Source: Bactericera cockerelli (lineage: Eukaryota > Arthropoda > Insecta > Hemiptera > Triozidae). Taken from it: a stretch of 64,000 nt of DNA. The stretch lies in contig CM044955.1 in NCBI GenBank assembly GCA_024516035.1, forward strand, positions 55,331,257 to 55,395,256. Reading direction: 5' to 3'. Below are positions 33,945 to 45,397 of this stretch, one piece after another. The notes under the pieces are model-generated. The model was not told where the DNA came from. It worked only from the letters and a program-made list of their open reading frames with translations, and searched no databases. The number at the start of each line of letters is the position of its first letter. The stretch's first letter is position 1. Made by a program: the position numbers and the translations under genes.

Positions 33945-36900
33945 ACTAATTATAATGATGTTTAATGTTTATTACCAAAACTGTCGTGGTCTAAGGACCA
34001 AAAGTTCATTATTTTATTCAAATTTGATTGGCTGTGACTATGATGTAGTATGTATAACTGAATCTTGGTTAAATGAGAACTTTAATAGTAATAATTATTT
34101 CACTAACGAGTATTATGTTTACCGGAAAGATAGAACTAGGCCTAATGTTGATGTTGATGTTCGTGGGGGCGGAACCCTTATAGGTGTTAAGAAGACTCTG
34201 AATGTGCATAGAAGGTTTGATCTCGATTTTAACCAGATCGAGTGTACTTGGGTTCAGGTTCAATTGAGCTCAGAATGCTCCCTCTTAATCGGAAATCATT
34301 ATTTTCCCCCTACTATTGCTGTGGACCTTCTCCAAAACTATGCTGACTTTCTCGAAACTAAAATAGACATTGCTTCTAATAAAGTGCTCTTTATTGGTGA
34401 TTTCAATATTCCAAAATTCAATTGGGATCTTGGTATTAGCGAAAATTGTAATTCCTATATTAGTTCTAAATCTGCTGTTATTTACTCTCTTCTCTGTTCT
34501 CTAAATTTTACTCAGAAAAACTTTCAGCGAATTCTGGATGGTGACAGCATTCTCGATTTGGTCTGCTCAAACTTCCCAGATGAACTCGAGGTTTCTAAAG
34601 AGCCTGGTTTGGTGAACTGGGATCATCAGCACCCGAGCCTATTTATTAACATTTCTATTCCTAGCTTTCATAATACATTTGAACCATATGATAAGAAAAT
34701 ATTCTCTAAGGGCGATTATTTGGGATTGTATAACTACCTATCTGGTTATCACTTTGTAGACTCTGAAAATATTGATGTTTTAGTAAATGACTTGACCGAT
34801 GCTGTAAAAAATGCCATCGATACTTTTGTTCCAAGTAAAGAGATAAGGCCTTCTAAATATCCTCCTTGGTTCTCCAAGAATTTAATTAGATTGTTAAATT
34901 TAAAAGAAAAATTCCACAATAAGTTGAAGAAAGACCGTAATAATGTTTATTTCAAGTCATCTTTTTCTAAATATAGGAAACTCAGCAAAAGATTATTACA
35001 AGTTGATCAGTTAAAACATAAGCGAAAAATTGAATGTGACCTGCATAGTGACCCTAAATTTTTCTGGCGGTACATAAAAACCCAATATAAAAATTCTAAT
35101 GAAATTAACACGTTCGTTACCGAACGGCCATATGTGGATGTTTTTGTGTTTTTCCGAGGGACCGAAAACACACATATGGCTGTTATCAAAATTTTAACGA
35201 GGGACCGGACATCCATATATGGCCTTTTGGAGGTAGGTTGTTAGTATTAGAACAGATATAGGATCGATTCTTGTACAAATACGATGCCAAATATGCAAAA
35301 AAAAACCTGGGGACCAAAATTTGGTCCCCAGGATGCAACAGCAACTTTACCGCCTGGTCCCTACGTAAAACTTGAAAAAATTGGCTTGGTAACGAACGTG
35401 TTAATATTGTTGATAATAGTGGTCAAGTATTACCAACAAATCAGGTACCTGAAGTATTTGCTAGTCATTTTTCATCTATATATAACTCTAGTCCTGCCTC
35501 TAGTCATATATGTAATTTTAATTGTAACACCCCAAAAAATGTTCACTCTGTTCTACCGCCTATTATCACTTTAAATGATGTTATAAAAGCAGCTAAGTCC
35601 TTAAAATCATCTAAAGTATCTGGAATTGACTGTATCCCATCTTTTATTGTCAAAGGTTCAATTTTTGTTTTAGCGCCTATTTTGTGTAAAATATTTAATA
35701 AATGCCTTGAAATTGGGAAATTTCCATCTCTGTGGAAAACTTCGATTATAGTTCCTGTGCCGAAAAATAGTTGCGTTCAAAATGTAAAAAACTACAGGCC
35801 AATTTCTTTACTGTGTAATTTCTCCAAGGTATTTGAGAAAATTTTGGTAACTCATTTAGTATTCCATGTTAAGAGTCATATTTCTCCAAATCAACATGGC
35901 TTTTTGAGTGGGCGATCCACAGCTACAAATTTGGTATCTTTTCTTGAGTATGCTGCTCCCCCTGTGCTAAATAGGAGACAAGTTGATACCACATATTTTG
36001 ATTTAAGCCGAGCTTTCGATGTTGTGAATCATAACCTATTGTTAAAAAAGTTGAGTAAATTTGGCCTCTCTCCTATTTATGTGGCATTCTTTCGAGATTA
36101 CCTACGAGGACGGTTGTTTCAGGTAAAATATGGATCATTAAAGTCTTCTGGACACAACATCCCATGTGGGGTCCCCCAGGGGTCAAATCTGGGTCCCATA
36201 TTCTTCATTTTATTTTTTGACGATATAAAAGATGTTATATCCGGACACTATGAAATCTTTGCAGATGATCTGAAGCTTAGTCGAGTAATTGATGAACCTA
36301 ACGATTCACTAGTCTTACAATCTGACATAAACTCTATAAATAAATGGTATACTGATAATGGAATGCTGTGTAACGCTGAAAAAACAGTTGTAGTTTCCTA
36401 TAGTAGGAAACACAACACCTACTATCACAATTATGTAATTAACAGCATTCCTATTAAAAGGACTCATTACCATAGGGACTTGGGTGTTATATTTGATAAT
36501 AAATTACAATTTGATAATCACATCCAGAAGATCATTAGTAATGGCAAACGATCATCAGGACTAGTTTATTGGGTCACAAAGAATTTTGTAAATCCCTCAA
36601 CGTATACTGTTTTATTTAGTGCATTGGTTCGGACAAAATTGGAATATTGTTCTGAAGTCTGGGGTGGCATTGGAGCTTCTCAAAGTAATCGTCTTGAACA
36701 AGTTCAAAAAAACTTTCTGAGAAAAATTAGCTTTCGTGCTTTAGGTGCCTCAAGCTCTTATAGTACCTCCCTCACTACCTACAAGTTACAACCTCTTAAT
36801 ATACGTAGAATATACAAAGACATTTGCTTTATTTACAAAATTATTAATGCTATCATTGATAGTAACCCATTGCTAACCAAATTAATCTTTAAAATACCCA

Positions 36901-37064
36901 GATTAAGTTCAAGAAATTATATACCTTTTAAATGTTTACCGTCTAAAACTGAGCCAATGAATAGATTGATGTCCATCTGCAACACTTACCCAGATATTGA
37001 ATTTTCTCAGCCTTTATCTATTTTTACATTAAAACTTCAGGATATACTTTTTCAAAATAATTAA
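33934..37064 (+). pseudogene. PHD-LINE ORF2: endonuclease-reverse transcriptase, split by MITE
   Basis: Endonuclease motifs in the first part (YYQNCRGL, ITESWL, IGDFNIPKFNW, WDHQHPS) are complete, with the active-site Asp-His kept. The reverse transcriptase follows: YRPISLLCN, FDLSRAFD (motif A), GVPQGSNLGP (motif B) and IFADDLKL (motif C). No RNase H. A 292-bp MITE plus one TTAA (296 bp) interrupts the frame between the endonuclease and RT. Without them 2835 nt remain, 945 codons including the stop, in one frame on both sides. So the MITE is the only visible lesion. As it stands, the frame reads into the MITE and stops at 35242-35244. Confidence 0.9.
35109..35400. mobile_element. piggyBac-like MITE, 292 bp
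   Basis: Perfect 13-bp terminal inverted repeats CACGTTCGTTACC / GGTAACGAACGTG, flanked by TTAA on both sides (35105-35108, 35401-35404), the piggyBac superfamily signature. Inside are a 27-base palindrome (35306-35332, 13-bp arms around one A) and inverted GGCCATAT / ATATGGCC blocks. No coding capacity. Confidence 0.9.
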
Positions 37065-37572
37065 TATGTACTTACATGTATCTAACATGCTCTAGAATTA
37101 TTATGGTTTTTTTTTTTTGGTAATTGTATCTGCTTCTCTTTTTTTCCCCAGTCAATTATTTTATGTACCTACAATTATCTTATCTCATAAGACTTATTTT
37201 AAATTTCTTTTATATTTTATATACTCAATATCTCATCTTGTATCAGATTGTATTAATTATTCGTGTTTTTTAAAACTGTTTATAATGATATCTTAGTGTG
37301 TTATAATGTTATAGGTTGCTTGCAACTGTTTTGTAATACACTTTAAACAAATATACGAAATTCAATTCAAAAATTCAATTCAATTCAAAAAGATAGAGAT
37401 ACCCTATTTGATAAGAGCTTGGTTAGGATTCAAACCACTATCCTGTGTGTCCATAAACTTTGCATATTGTCATACAGGTGGCTAAAGACACAGAGTACAA
37501 TTTTGGTGTATTATTTGTACATAAAAAGCACATATTGCCATTAAAAAGTTCGTTTTTAATATTGTATAATGT

Positions 37573-37611
37573 GTTCGCATTTACCCCCGTCAGGCGGGGG
37601 TAAATGCGAAC
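37573..37611. repeat. Subterminal hairpin of the pogo-like element
   Basis: GTTCGCATTTACCCCCG and its exact complement CGGGGGTAAATGCGAAC around TCAGG, followed by another GCGGGGGTAAATAAGAAC. Built from the same motif as the element's TIR. Confidence 0.85.
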
Positions 37612-37807
37612 AGGCGGGGGTAAATAAGAACACCACTAAACAGATACTACAGTATGCACAAAACTATTTATAATGCACCATTAGAATGCTAAATAAGTCT
37701 ATATACCAATAAAATCACAAGACATGGATTTTGCAAAAGCAACTCAGGGTTACAGATATGTTTATAAAATGTAGCTCAAAATCGTTCGTAATTACCCCCC
37801 TTGACCC

Positions 37808-38217
37808 TACGCCTTAAATTTTTCTTGTTTGAGTTCGTTAGATTGTATTATTTTATTAGCTTTACTTCGAGATGTTACTTGGATTTTAATCCTATTTTTG
37901 CCGTTCTTAAGTAATTTTAATATTTCTATTTCTGGGAAAAGTTTTTTTAAGGTTTTTCCGATACTCATTGGGTGCATTCTACCCAAACCATTTTTATCAA
38001 CATCGAGACTTTCAATGAAAACATAATAAGGACCATCATCTTTATCCTCGTAAAGAAAAAATTCTTCGTTAGGTTTTGTTGCACTAATTTGAGAAGATTG
38101 TTTTGAATTATCATGATTGTTAAGAGTTTCATCTGTATGATTACTGTCTTCCATGTGAACATCTTCATTTTCAACACTCAAAGGAGGGTCTTTCGACCCT
38201 CCACTATTATCCCCCAT
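37808..38217 (-). pseudogene. I-like LINE ORF1, 5' portion
   Basis: N-terminal part of the Gag-like ORF1, starting at ATG 38217 (MGDNSGGSKDPP). An acidic, Ser/Asn-rich leader of about 45 residues is followed by YYVFIESLD and RIKIQVTSRSKANKII, a fold like the first RNA-binding segment of I/Jockey-group ORF1 proteins. The frame is cut at the TA (37808-37809) where the pogo-like element sits and continues in the same phase at 31113. Confidence 0.85.
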
Positions 38218-38416
38218 TGAAAAAATTCAGTCACATTAGCTTAATATAACTTCAAGATGAAAGTTAAAATTCAATGTTACAATTCACTGTTCGTATTCGA
38301 GTCGGTAGAAATGTTTGAAAATAAATTCGATCGATTGGTTACGTTACGTAATAACTGATAGATTAGACAAGTTAATTACACGATACGCACTCTCTCGACT
38401 TTGATTTATCACTGTG

Positions 38417-38428
38417 GATAGGCGATAA
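38417..38428. repeat. Target-site duplication of the I-like LINE, 5' copy
   Basis: GATAGGCGATAA, identical to 26190-26201. Confidence 0.85.
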
Positions 38429-38699
38429 AGATGACTGCTTTCATAATGTTTAATACCTCGTTGGGCACTTTGAAAATGGGGCGAGATTACCGCAGGCGAT
38501 GGCAGGCGGTTAACATGGGGAGGGGGTCCCAAATACCTTACATGTCTGTATAGAAATGTTAACCGCTCCTACTTACATAATGGTTGGAAAGAAGGTAGCC
38601 GCGCATACCTCCTACTTAAATATGCGGCATGCTGAAATTAAAAACATTCCTGAAACAAACGGTACATGTGGGAAGGTGTGACAAATTACGTTTCGGAGG
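38429..38699. other. Unassigned sequence
   Basis: Two AACCGC-containing segments near 38508 (GGCGGTTAACATGG) and 38560 (AATGTTAACCGCTCC) form a loose inverted repeat. No gene. Confidence 0.35.
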
Positions 38700-39850
38700 G
38701 ATGAATAAATGAGAGAGAAGGAATAGAGAGACAAAGAGAGAAGGGAGAGATAGAAGGAGGGAGAAGGGAAAGAGAAAGGAGAGAGAAGGGAGAGATAGAA
38801 GGAGAGAGAGAGAGAGGGAGGGAGAGACGGAGAGAGTGGCAAGGGGATGCGAGGGAGATATAATATGTATTTAGAAATCTTAGAAGCCAAATAAAAATGG
38901 CTTGGGTCTTCTGTATACAAAAAATATGAAAAATAAAACAAATGATTTCTTATTTAAAAAATGAGGGAGAAAAAGAGACAGGGAGTACGAGAAAAAGAGA
39001 AAGATTGAGAGCGAGAGAGAAAACCATGGAAAACAAAGAAATTGAAAGATAGTTGGATACATAAGGAAATTAGAGAGATACAGAGAAAGCAGGAGGAGGA
39101 TATCGTGTTGCGAGTGAATAGCGTTGGGACCGAAGTAAGTTGTATCGAAAGATAAAAATGTGGAAAATGAAAGTGATCGAGACAAATTTAGAGAGTAAAG
39201 TTCAGATGAGGAAAAATCCTTAAGGAGGTATTGCCAGTGAATAAAAATGAAATAGAAGGAGCTTAAAGAGAGAGATGTTGAAATGAATTGGACTGAGACA
39301 TAAAACTATGGAAAATTAAAGAGACGTAGAGAATGTTAGAGTTAATCAGGGAAATAAAGAGAAATCATGAAATAGGTACATACATACAGAATAGCGTTGA
39401 GAGAAGAAAATTAAAGAGATTGAGAGATTTTGAAAATGACTTAAATTGAAAGAGAGGATGTGCTGTAAGAGGGAAAAGTACTGGAAAAATGCTCGTAGAT
39501 AAGGGGAGAAAGACTGAAGCAAGTGATAGTGAGAATAAAAGCAGAAAAAGAAGAAAACTAAGGAGAGAGAGAGAGAAAGAGACAGAGAGAGAGAGAGAGA
39601 GAAAGAAAGAAAGAAAGAAATAGAGAGCGAGAGAGAAAGAGAAATAAATAACGAGAGAAAAAGAAAGAAAGAAAGAGATGAAAAGTCAGAGAAAGAATTG
39701 TAGGAAGAGAAAGAGCAGAAAGAAAATGAAAATATGAGGAAAAGAAGGAGATGGGGATATGAGAGAGAAAGTGAGAAAAAAGACTGACAGGGGGATAAAA
39801 GAGAGGATGATGGTGAAAGAAAAATGTCAGCAACCCTTGGAGGAAAGTTC
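38700..39850. repeat. Long purine-rich (GA) region
   Basis: Dense GA tracts at 38705-38840 and 39560-39690 within 1.1 kb of GAAA/GAGA-rich sequence. The minus-strand Ser/Leu/Phe frames here are by-products. Confidence 0.8.
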
Positions 39851-40197
39851 AATTTAGTTTCAGGAACACGGGTGCAGCACGTACGAACTAGTTATCAATG
39901 TCACTGAGATGGCTGACGAAAAGTAGCGTTTCTTTTGGCGATAATCATAACATTGATAACATTCTAACGGCGGAATTTATAGACAATTTAATTATATGTC
40001 TGTGGACTAGATTTTCCGTATTTTTTTAAAAAAAGTCTTAATTTATAGAAGACCTCTTTGAAATGCCTTCTTGAAGTAGAACCACCTGAAATTGATCATG
40101 CTACCTGACAAAATTATAAAAAGCACAAAAGGAAATGACCCTACCCACCATAACGGACATCCTTCAGTTCAAATTAAATTTTACAAGAGAGGTGTCT
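39851..40197. other. Unassigned sequence
   Basis: No gene or repeat recognised. Confidence 0.3.
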
Positions 40198-40338
40198 TGC
40201 TGGGGGACTATAAATAGCTTGGTTCTGGGGGCCCTTATCAATTATTAGCCACTTTGTAAAGACGGTGGTAGAAGCGCTGAGTCATACCTCCACTGTCTAG
40301 CTACCATCGTTCACGATGATACCAGCCTATGATGATGA
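40198..40338 (+). mobile_element. Repeat E
   Basis: CTGGGGGACTATAAATAGCT lacks the GGGAGTAGACCAG segment of the longer copies, then GGGGGCCCTTATCAATTATT and CATCGTTCACGATGATACC, ending TATGATGATGA. Confidence 0.75.
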
Positions 40339-40871
40339 AGAGAGGTTCCTGTTTTAGAGCATTAAATGATGAACAAAAATTATATAAATTTTGTGCCATG
40401 AGTTTCTATTTCCTATTAATCTCATTCAAATTAAAATTAGTTCCGTTGCAGAGTGCGGACAAACAGCTAGTTCTAGATAATGCTAGTTTCTACAAACTGA
40501 ATGATCTTCAGTCTCCTTTGTTTTAATTTTTTTTTCTCTTGCCCTGCTTTTCCATAGCATAGTTCACTCTTTCAATGGCTTTTTTACCTTCAGTGAATAG
40601 AATATCGACACATGCTTGACTGAGTTTGGTCTTCATCTTTTCATTGTTTTCGTTATTGCTATTCATGTTCTGTGAGTTTAGTGAGCTTTTATTATTATCA
40701 TTATTATGTTTCTTCTGTCTATGTTCTACTATTTCTTCTCCTTTCCCTCTACCTTTTACCCTACCTACTTGGGGTCGTCGTTGATTTTATAAAGTCTTAT
40801 TCTCCACTTCATTCCATCCAGGGCGTCCTGCCTCATCCAACCATTTTCTGTAAAATCTTCCTCTCCTTTAT
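40339..40871. other. Unassigned sequence
   Basis: No gene recognised. The 65-codon frame at 40329-40526 has no motif. Confidence 0.3.
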
Positions 40872-41010
40872 CGATCTCAGTAACTCAGTATTTCGATAAG
40901 ATGGCGAACCGGAGGTCGGTCCCAAGTTCAGCAAAAAATTCGTAAAGCGAGTTTGAATAGTTGTGTTATCACATTGGTGATTAACACAAATTCAATAGGT
41001 AACTCTAACT
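40872..41010 (+). mobile_element. SINE-B, eroded
   Basis: CAGTATTTCGATAAGATGGC, GGAGGTCGGTCCCAAG, GTAAAGCGAGTTTGAATAG and ACATTGGTGATTAACACAAA keep the order of SINE-B with several deletions. Confidence 0.65.
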
Positions 41011-41024
41011 CATCTTCTATTTAT

Positions 41025-41245
41025 TGGGCCTCCCTCTTCTTTTCTTCCTTTCCCAACACCTCTTCTACTTTATCTCTCCACCTAAGCTTGGGCCTTTCTC
41101 TTTTCTTCCTTTCCCAATTCCTCTTCTACTTTATCTCTCAACCTAAGCTTGGGCCTTTCTCTTTTCTTCCTTTCCCAATTCCTCTTCTACTTTATCTCAC
41201 CACCTAAGCTTGGGCCTCCCCCTTTTTCTTCCTTTCCCCCATCCC
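41025..41245. repeat. 61-bp tandem repeat, about 3.5 copies
   Basis: GGGCCTTTCTCTTTTCTTCC-starting units, each ending CACCTAAGCTT or CAACCTAAGCTT. The two middle copies differ at about two bases. Confidence 0.9.
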
Positions 41246-42069
41246 AAGTTTCTCAATTTTCCTGTTCACACAGTTTTCTTCTCTTCTCTGAAACTGTCTT
41301 CTGTCTGTCTAACTTTGTCCTATTTTGCATTCACATGAGAGGGCTCTGTCGTCTGATGTGCTCTTTAAGTTATCGGTCCATACTTAGTGCTAGAATTTTT
41401 AATTGTTCGAGAGAGATTTATGTTTTAAAGTAGTAAAGAATGACAATTTTTTAATAAATTTTGTTCCATGAGGTTTTTTTACTATGAATAGACTTCATCA
41501 ATTTTTAGGACAGCGTACTCATAACCTGTTACTGATTTCAATCACAAGCTAGATCAATTGACTAGTCTGTTTTGAACAACTGTGACATCACACTTGAGTT
41601 CAACCAAAAGAATAAAAATAATATAGGTAATCTAACAAGGGCAAAGCATAAATTATCAAAGCTATTAAGCCTTGAACTTTCGTCTTTGTTCTACCAAAGA
41701 AATGTAAAGTTACCTAACATGACTGTAATAGACATACATATTCAGATGGAGATGAAGAGGTATTAAGCCCTGAAAAACATGATGAACTTTAAAATTTTAT
41801 ACTTTTACACAGAGAGATAAAATGTATGTATAACCAATAGGTAAGTACACGCTTATAAACAGTAAGTATATGCTTATTATACAATATAATAGATGCTCTT
41901 TCAGTCTTTTAAAAGAGATAAAAAAAACATAATGGATGTATCCTATGTAAGATAGGTAAACATGGAGAAATTGATATCACAAAAAGTACAAGTACGAGTT
42001 TGTGTTTGCGAGATATAATACTTGCTACTTAGTGTACGTGTATCAATTGTATCTTAATAATGCACAAAT
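41246..42069. other. Unassigned sequence
   Basis: No gene, RNA or repeat recognised. Confidence 0.3.
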
Positions 42070-42522
42070 ACACTGCCATTATGGACACAATACTTCCTCG
42101 TGATTGTCCTACACGTGGAAATTTTGAGATTTTAAACTAAATCACTTGTATCTCCAAAATAGCTTAACCGGTTTCCTACAAATGTTCAAAATGGTAAAAT
42201 ACCATTTTTCCTACTTTTAGATCTACATGCAAAACATGAAAATCGGGTGTACCGTTTACGAAATAATTATAAGCGTGTAAGTAAAAAGTTAGTGCTCAAG
42301 CGCATGGTCTCTTTCACTAGAACCTATAGTACGAAGTTGATCTATTTAAAATGGGACCATCTACAGAACGTCTCCTATATGTGTGCTAATTTTCATCGAA
42401 ATCCATTCTGTAGTTTTCAAAATTTGTTTTGAAATCGGAGCAAAAAATATTTTTTTTTTTAAAACAAAAACGAACACAATACCTATTTCCGATTTCTAAT
42501 ATTAGAAATTCATCGGAAGTAA
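42070..42522 (+). mobile_element. G element
   Basis: ACACTGCCATTATGGACAC start, GTATCTCCAAAAT, AGCGCATGGTCTCTTTCACT, ATGGGACCATCTACAGAACG and terminal hairpin CTTCCGATTTC... CATCGGAAG. The minisatellite of the 4214 copy is missing. Confidence 0.7.
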
Positions 42523-43016
42523 TTGCACTTCTCAAAATTGAGAAGAGACATGATCACAAAAGTGTGTCTTCAGATAAGAAAAGTGAGTTTGAATGTAATG
42601 TTACCCAAATAACCCAACGAGTATCAGACATACATAGATGGGAAGGTAGTTAAAGTAGAGAGTGCTTAACACTGGCAACATTTCAAATAATATAAAGCTT
42701 TTTAATACCTCAACGCAAAGCCTTTAAGTGCCTGCCGTTCATTCGAATAACATGGATGAATGGGATTTATATTAATTGGATTGAATATTTCATTTTTTTT
42801 TCTTTTTGAGCAATTTATTTTTTACCGACTCTTAACCTGGAGGTCAGTGGTAAAGTGGTTTTAGTCTAGTGTATATTGAGCTGCTTGAGTATAACGAATT
42901 TGAGATACATTCAACATCTAACAATTTAAAAAAAAATCGTCAATTATTCGGTTCTAGGAAAGTAAATAAAGGCACAATTACCTACGTATTAATCTCAGGA
43001 AAAGTACGAAGGAAAA
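42523..43016. other. Unassigned, with a SINE-B scrap
   Basis: AACCTGGAGGTCAGTGGT at about 42834-42851 matches part of the SINE-B head. Otherwise nothing recognised. Confidence 0.3.
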
Positions 43017-44982
43017 GTAGTATGATTTTTCTGAACTTATTTGATGTGAATCGAGAAAATTACACCGCGACCGCCATTTTTTATTGCCGTGCAACAAGTA
43101 AATTTAAAGAGAAATCAAGTTTGGGATGACCCCTAGAAAGGATAAAGAAAGATAAACATAAGAGGAATAAATTCAGAGAGGAGTGCAGAGATATAGAAAG
43201 AGAGGGGAAAAGGTGTTCTCAATTTGATATCATTTATTTTTAGCTAATTGTAATCATTCTTTTGAGTGAGGCGTTCTTCTTTTTTTAACCACGAAGTGGT
43301 GTTTTTGGGGGGATATCAGTTCTTTTTGTACGAAAATATAGGTTCATACACTACTGAAACATTATGAATAACAAAAGTAAATAAGCTGGGAAAATGTGAA
43401 TGTACCAAGTTGTCTTTTTTTTTAAGATATAGTTTTAGCAGTACGTATTTAATTTTTCTAAGGTCAATATGTATTTGGATCACAGATTTGGCCCCCTGAG
43501 TCCCCAAAGTGAGTAAATAATATATAAATTTGCAATGCAAGACCTTTTGATTCTATACTCCACATGATTAGGTTTATCTTTCAATGCTAAATAGACCTCG
43601 GACCCTCCTATGAAGGACACTAAACCACCTGGATTTACAAGTTCCAAAGAAATTAGTTTGTAATCACCTTATCAAAGTGAGGTAATGAGTTCTCTCCCGT
43701 TGACCTTTTCTTACCCGAATTCTCTCCGGCTTGTTGCAGGGGTCACCACGAGTATCGTAGAGTATAAAGTACCATGCTTTTTTACATTAGGTATTTAAGA
43801 AAATGAAAACTATAAAATTATCATTTTTATATAAGAATCGGCCTTTTATAAAGAAATCTTTAAAATCTCTAACTAATGAAAGGCAATGCCTTCAGTGTAT
43901 AGTAGAGTTAGGTAAAATACATAGAAGGCCATGCCTCAGGAATATAGTAGGCTTAGGGCTAAGACATTATGAGAGCTAATTCATCATAGTTTATCTCCAT
44001 CCAACCATGATTGTCCAAAATCAATCTTGTAATGCCGCAACAGGTCATTGGCCAATTCTGCAACTACTAAAATTTTCCTCGCGAGGGTAATGGGGTCGTC
44101 TTGAAGGTTCAAAAAATATAAAGATCGGAAAAACAAAACAACGTTAAGCCAAATTGAAAATATAGAGCTAAAAAATTTCGTCCCCGACAGGATTCGAACC
44201 CATGCTGACTGGGTGGCAGGTTATCTTCTAAAGAAACGGACGGAAAATGAATTAACTAAATTAATACTTGGAAACTTAAACATTAAAATTTTGCAGTGAG
44301 AGAGCGAGGTCATCTCGAAAAATACATACTGGCCAAGATCTGACCACTAACTAAGGATTCGAAGGTACCTACCCGCCAAAGAAAATGAAAAGGCCACCAG
44401 GTGCCACCCAGTGGACCAGATGAAGAATAAAATCAATAAATTTGGTATCTGCTCATCAAGATCTTTAATTTGATACCACTTAAGATTAGTATTATCCTTC
44501 AATTCCCGATTTGGGCTCCCAAAACCCGAGGACGCCCAAATGGGCCGCCCGCTTATAATTTAGAATTTTTTTTTGAACCGGGCTCATCTCCATTATATCT
44601 TGATCACTTTAGACACCTCACTTAATCTTCAGTGCCAAGTTAAAGACACGAAGTCGGGTCTCAAAGGATCCGTATGAAAAAAAAAAAACAGAAAAAAAAA
44701 AAAAATTATGAATCTTTTCATGTCTTTCACGATTGTTGGGGGGTCTCGAAAATAGGGTTCCCGGTGACCTAGGAAGTCAAACAAAGAGTCAAATCAACTT
44801 ATTTTTCAACGTAGAGCCCATTTCTGCAATAAAAATTGCGATTTTTGAAATTCATGTTGCACTTTTCGCTGGCTGAAAGTACATGAAATGCATGGGAACT
44901 ATGTTTTCCGTAACCTTACACTCTGCCGGGCTGTCTCTTTCTTTGTATAGGCGTTCTTCACACCTCGGCCGAGGTGTTTGAT
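43017..44982 (+). mobile_element. Repeat family P, inverted partner
   Basis: Collinear with 10025-12453 read on the opposite strand. It starts in the foldback loop (AGTATGATTTTTCTGAAC), so one arm is missing, and ends at the CACCTCGGCCGAGGTG palindrome (44962-44977) followed by TTTGAT. It lacks the SINE-H block of the other copy. GCACGGGTTCGAATCC of copy one appears here as GGATTCGAACCCATGC. Confidence 0.7.
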
Positions 44983-44989
44983 ATTAGGT

Positions 44990-45397
44990 AGAGTGCCCTG
45001 GGGCAATTTTAAGACATAAAAAATTGGCTTGATTCTGACACATTAAATTTTAACCCACTTAAAGTATGAAAAGTTTTATAATTACAATTTATTAATAAAT
45101 AGGTACATTTAATTGAAAAGAGAGTAGGTCAGGAGGTATACATAATTATACAATGTATTATATTCTTTTCTTGATCCTGTGAAAATCATACAGTTGACAA
45201 AGAAGAAAAAAACTTTACTATTTTGAATACTATAAACTTCTTGTTTCTTACGACAAACTTTCAATTTTTTGTTTGTGATAAAAATATTTTCTTCTGAAAA
45301 TGTCTCACAGATCCTCCTAGACATGTACATTAAAGACAACCCATCTAAATGTTCTTTGTAGTACACAGAAAGTCTATCTTACAATTACCCCAGACTG
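44990..45397. mobile_element. Possible short TIR element
   Basis: CTGGGGCAATTTTAAGAC near 45000 is inverted as TTACAATTACCCCAG near 45380-45394, with further TAATTGCCC and GAGGTAATTCTGAGAC next to it. The interior is AT-rich, with an 85-codon frame (minus, 45109-45366) of no known family. TIR identity is modest. Confidence 0.3.

Larger units (their letters stand above)
32431..37391 (+). mobile_element. PHD-finger LINE (CR1/L2/Jockey-like), nearly intact
   Basis: A 5' UTR of about 350 bp, ORF1 (32778-33944), ORF2 (33934-37064, split only by a MITE), a 3' UTR of about 310 bp and a tail of ATTCAA-type repeats (about 37355-37385). A short tandem 3' tail instead of poly(A), and a PHD finger in ORF1, fit the CR1/L2 side of the group more than I or R1. 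The 5' boundary is approximate because it follows the ATT tail of the SINE. No convincing target duplication is seen. Confidence 0.8.
31116..37807 (+). mobile_element. pogo/Tigger-like DNA transposon, itself invaded
   Basis: Termini are inverted repeats (GGGTCAAGGGGGGTA then TTACGAAC) flanked by TA, the Tc1/mariner superfamily target. A short open frame at 31579 has the look of a pogo-family Psq-type DNA-binding domain. The motif GGGGTAATTACGAAC and variants recur at both ends and internally (31141-31157, 31505-31519, 37573-37611, 37782-37800). A SINE and a LINE fill most of the element. Without them it is roughly 1.4 kb, too short for a complete transposase, so it was probably already defective. 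Confidence 0.8.
26202..38416 (-). mobile_element. Full-length I-like non-LTR retrotransposon with nested insertions
   Basis: On the minus strand the element starts CACAGTGATAAATC at 38416, with a 5' UTR of about 200 bp, ORF1, ORF2 and a 3' UTR of about 120 bp ending in poly(A) (26202-26225). It is bracketed by the 12-bp duplication GATAGGCGATAA. Gag-like ORF1 with three CCHC knuckles, then AP-endonuclease, reverse transcriptase and RNase H in ORF2, fit the I superfamily (I, Nimb or LOA-like); which clade needs a tree. Removing the 6.7-kb TA insertion leaves about 5.5 kb, normal for the group. ORF2 has frameshifts, so this copy is dead. Confidence 0.9.

Noticed and set aside
39346..39852. Minus-strand 168-codon frame resembling a membrane protein
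   Set aside because: Low-complexity by-product of the GA-rich region.
45109..45366. 85-codon minus-strand frame as a gene
   Set aside because: No motif, AT-rich, no splice or promoter context.
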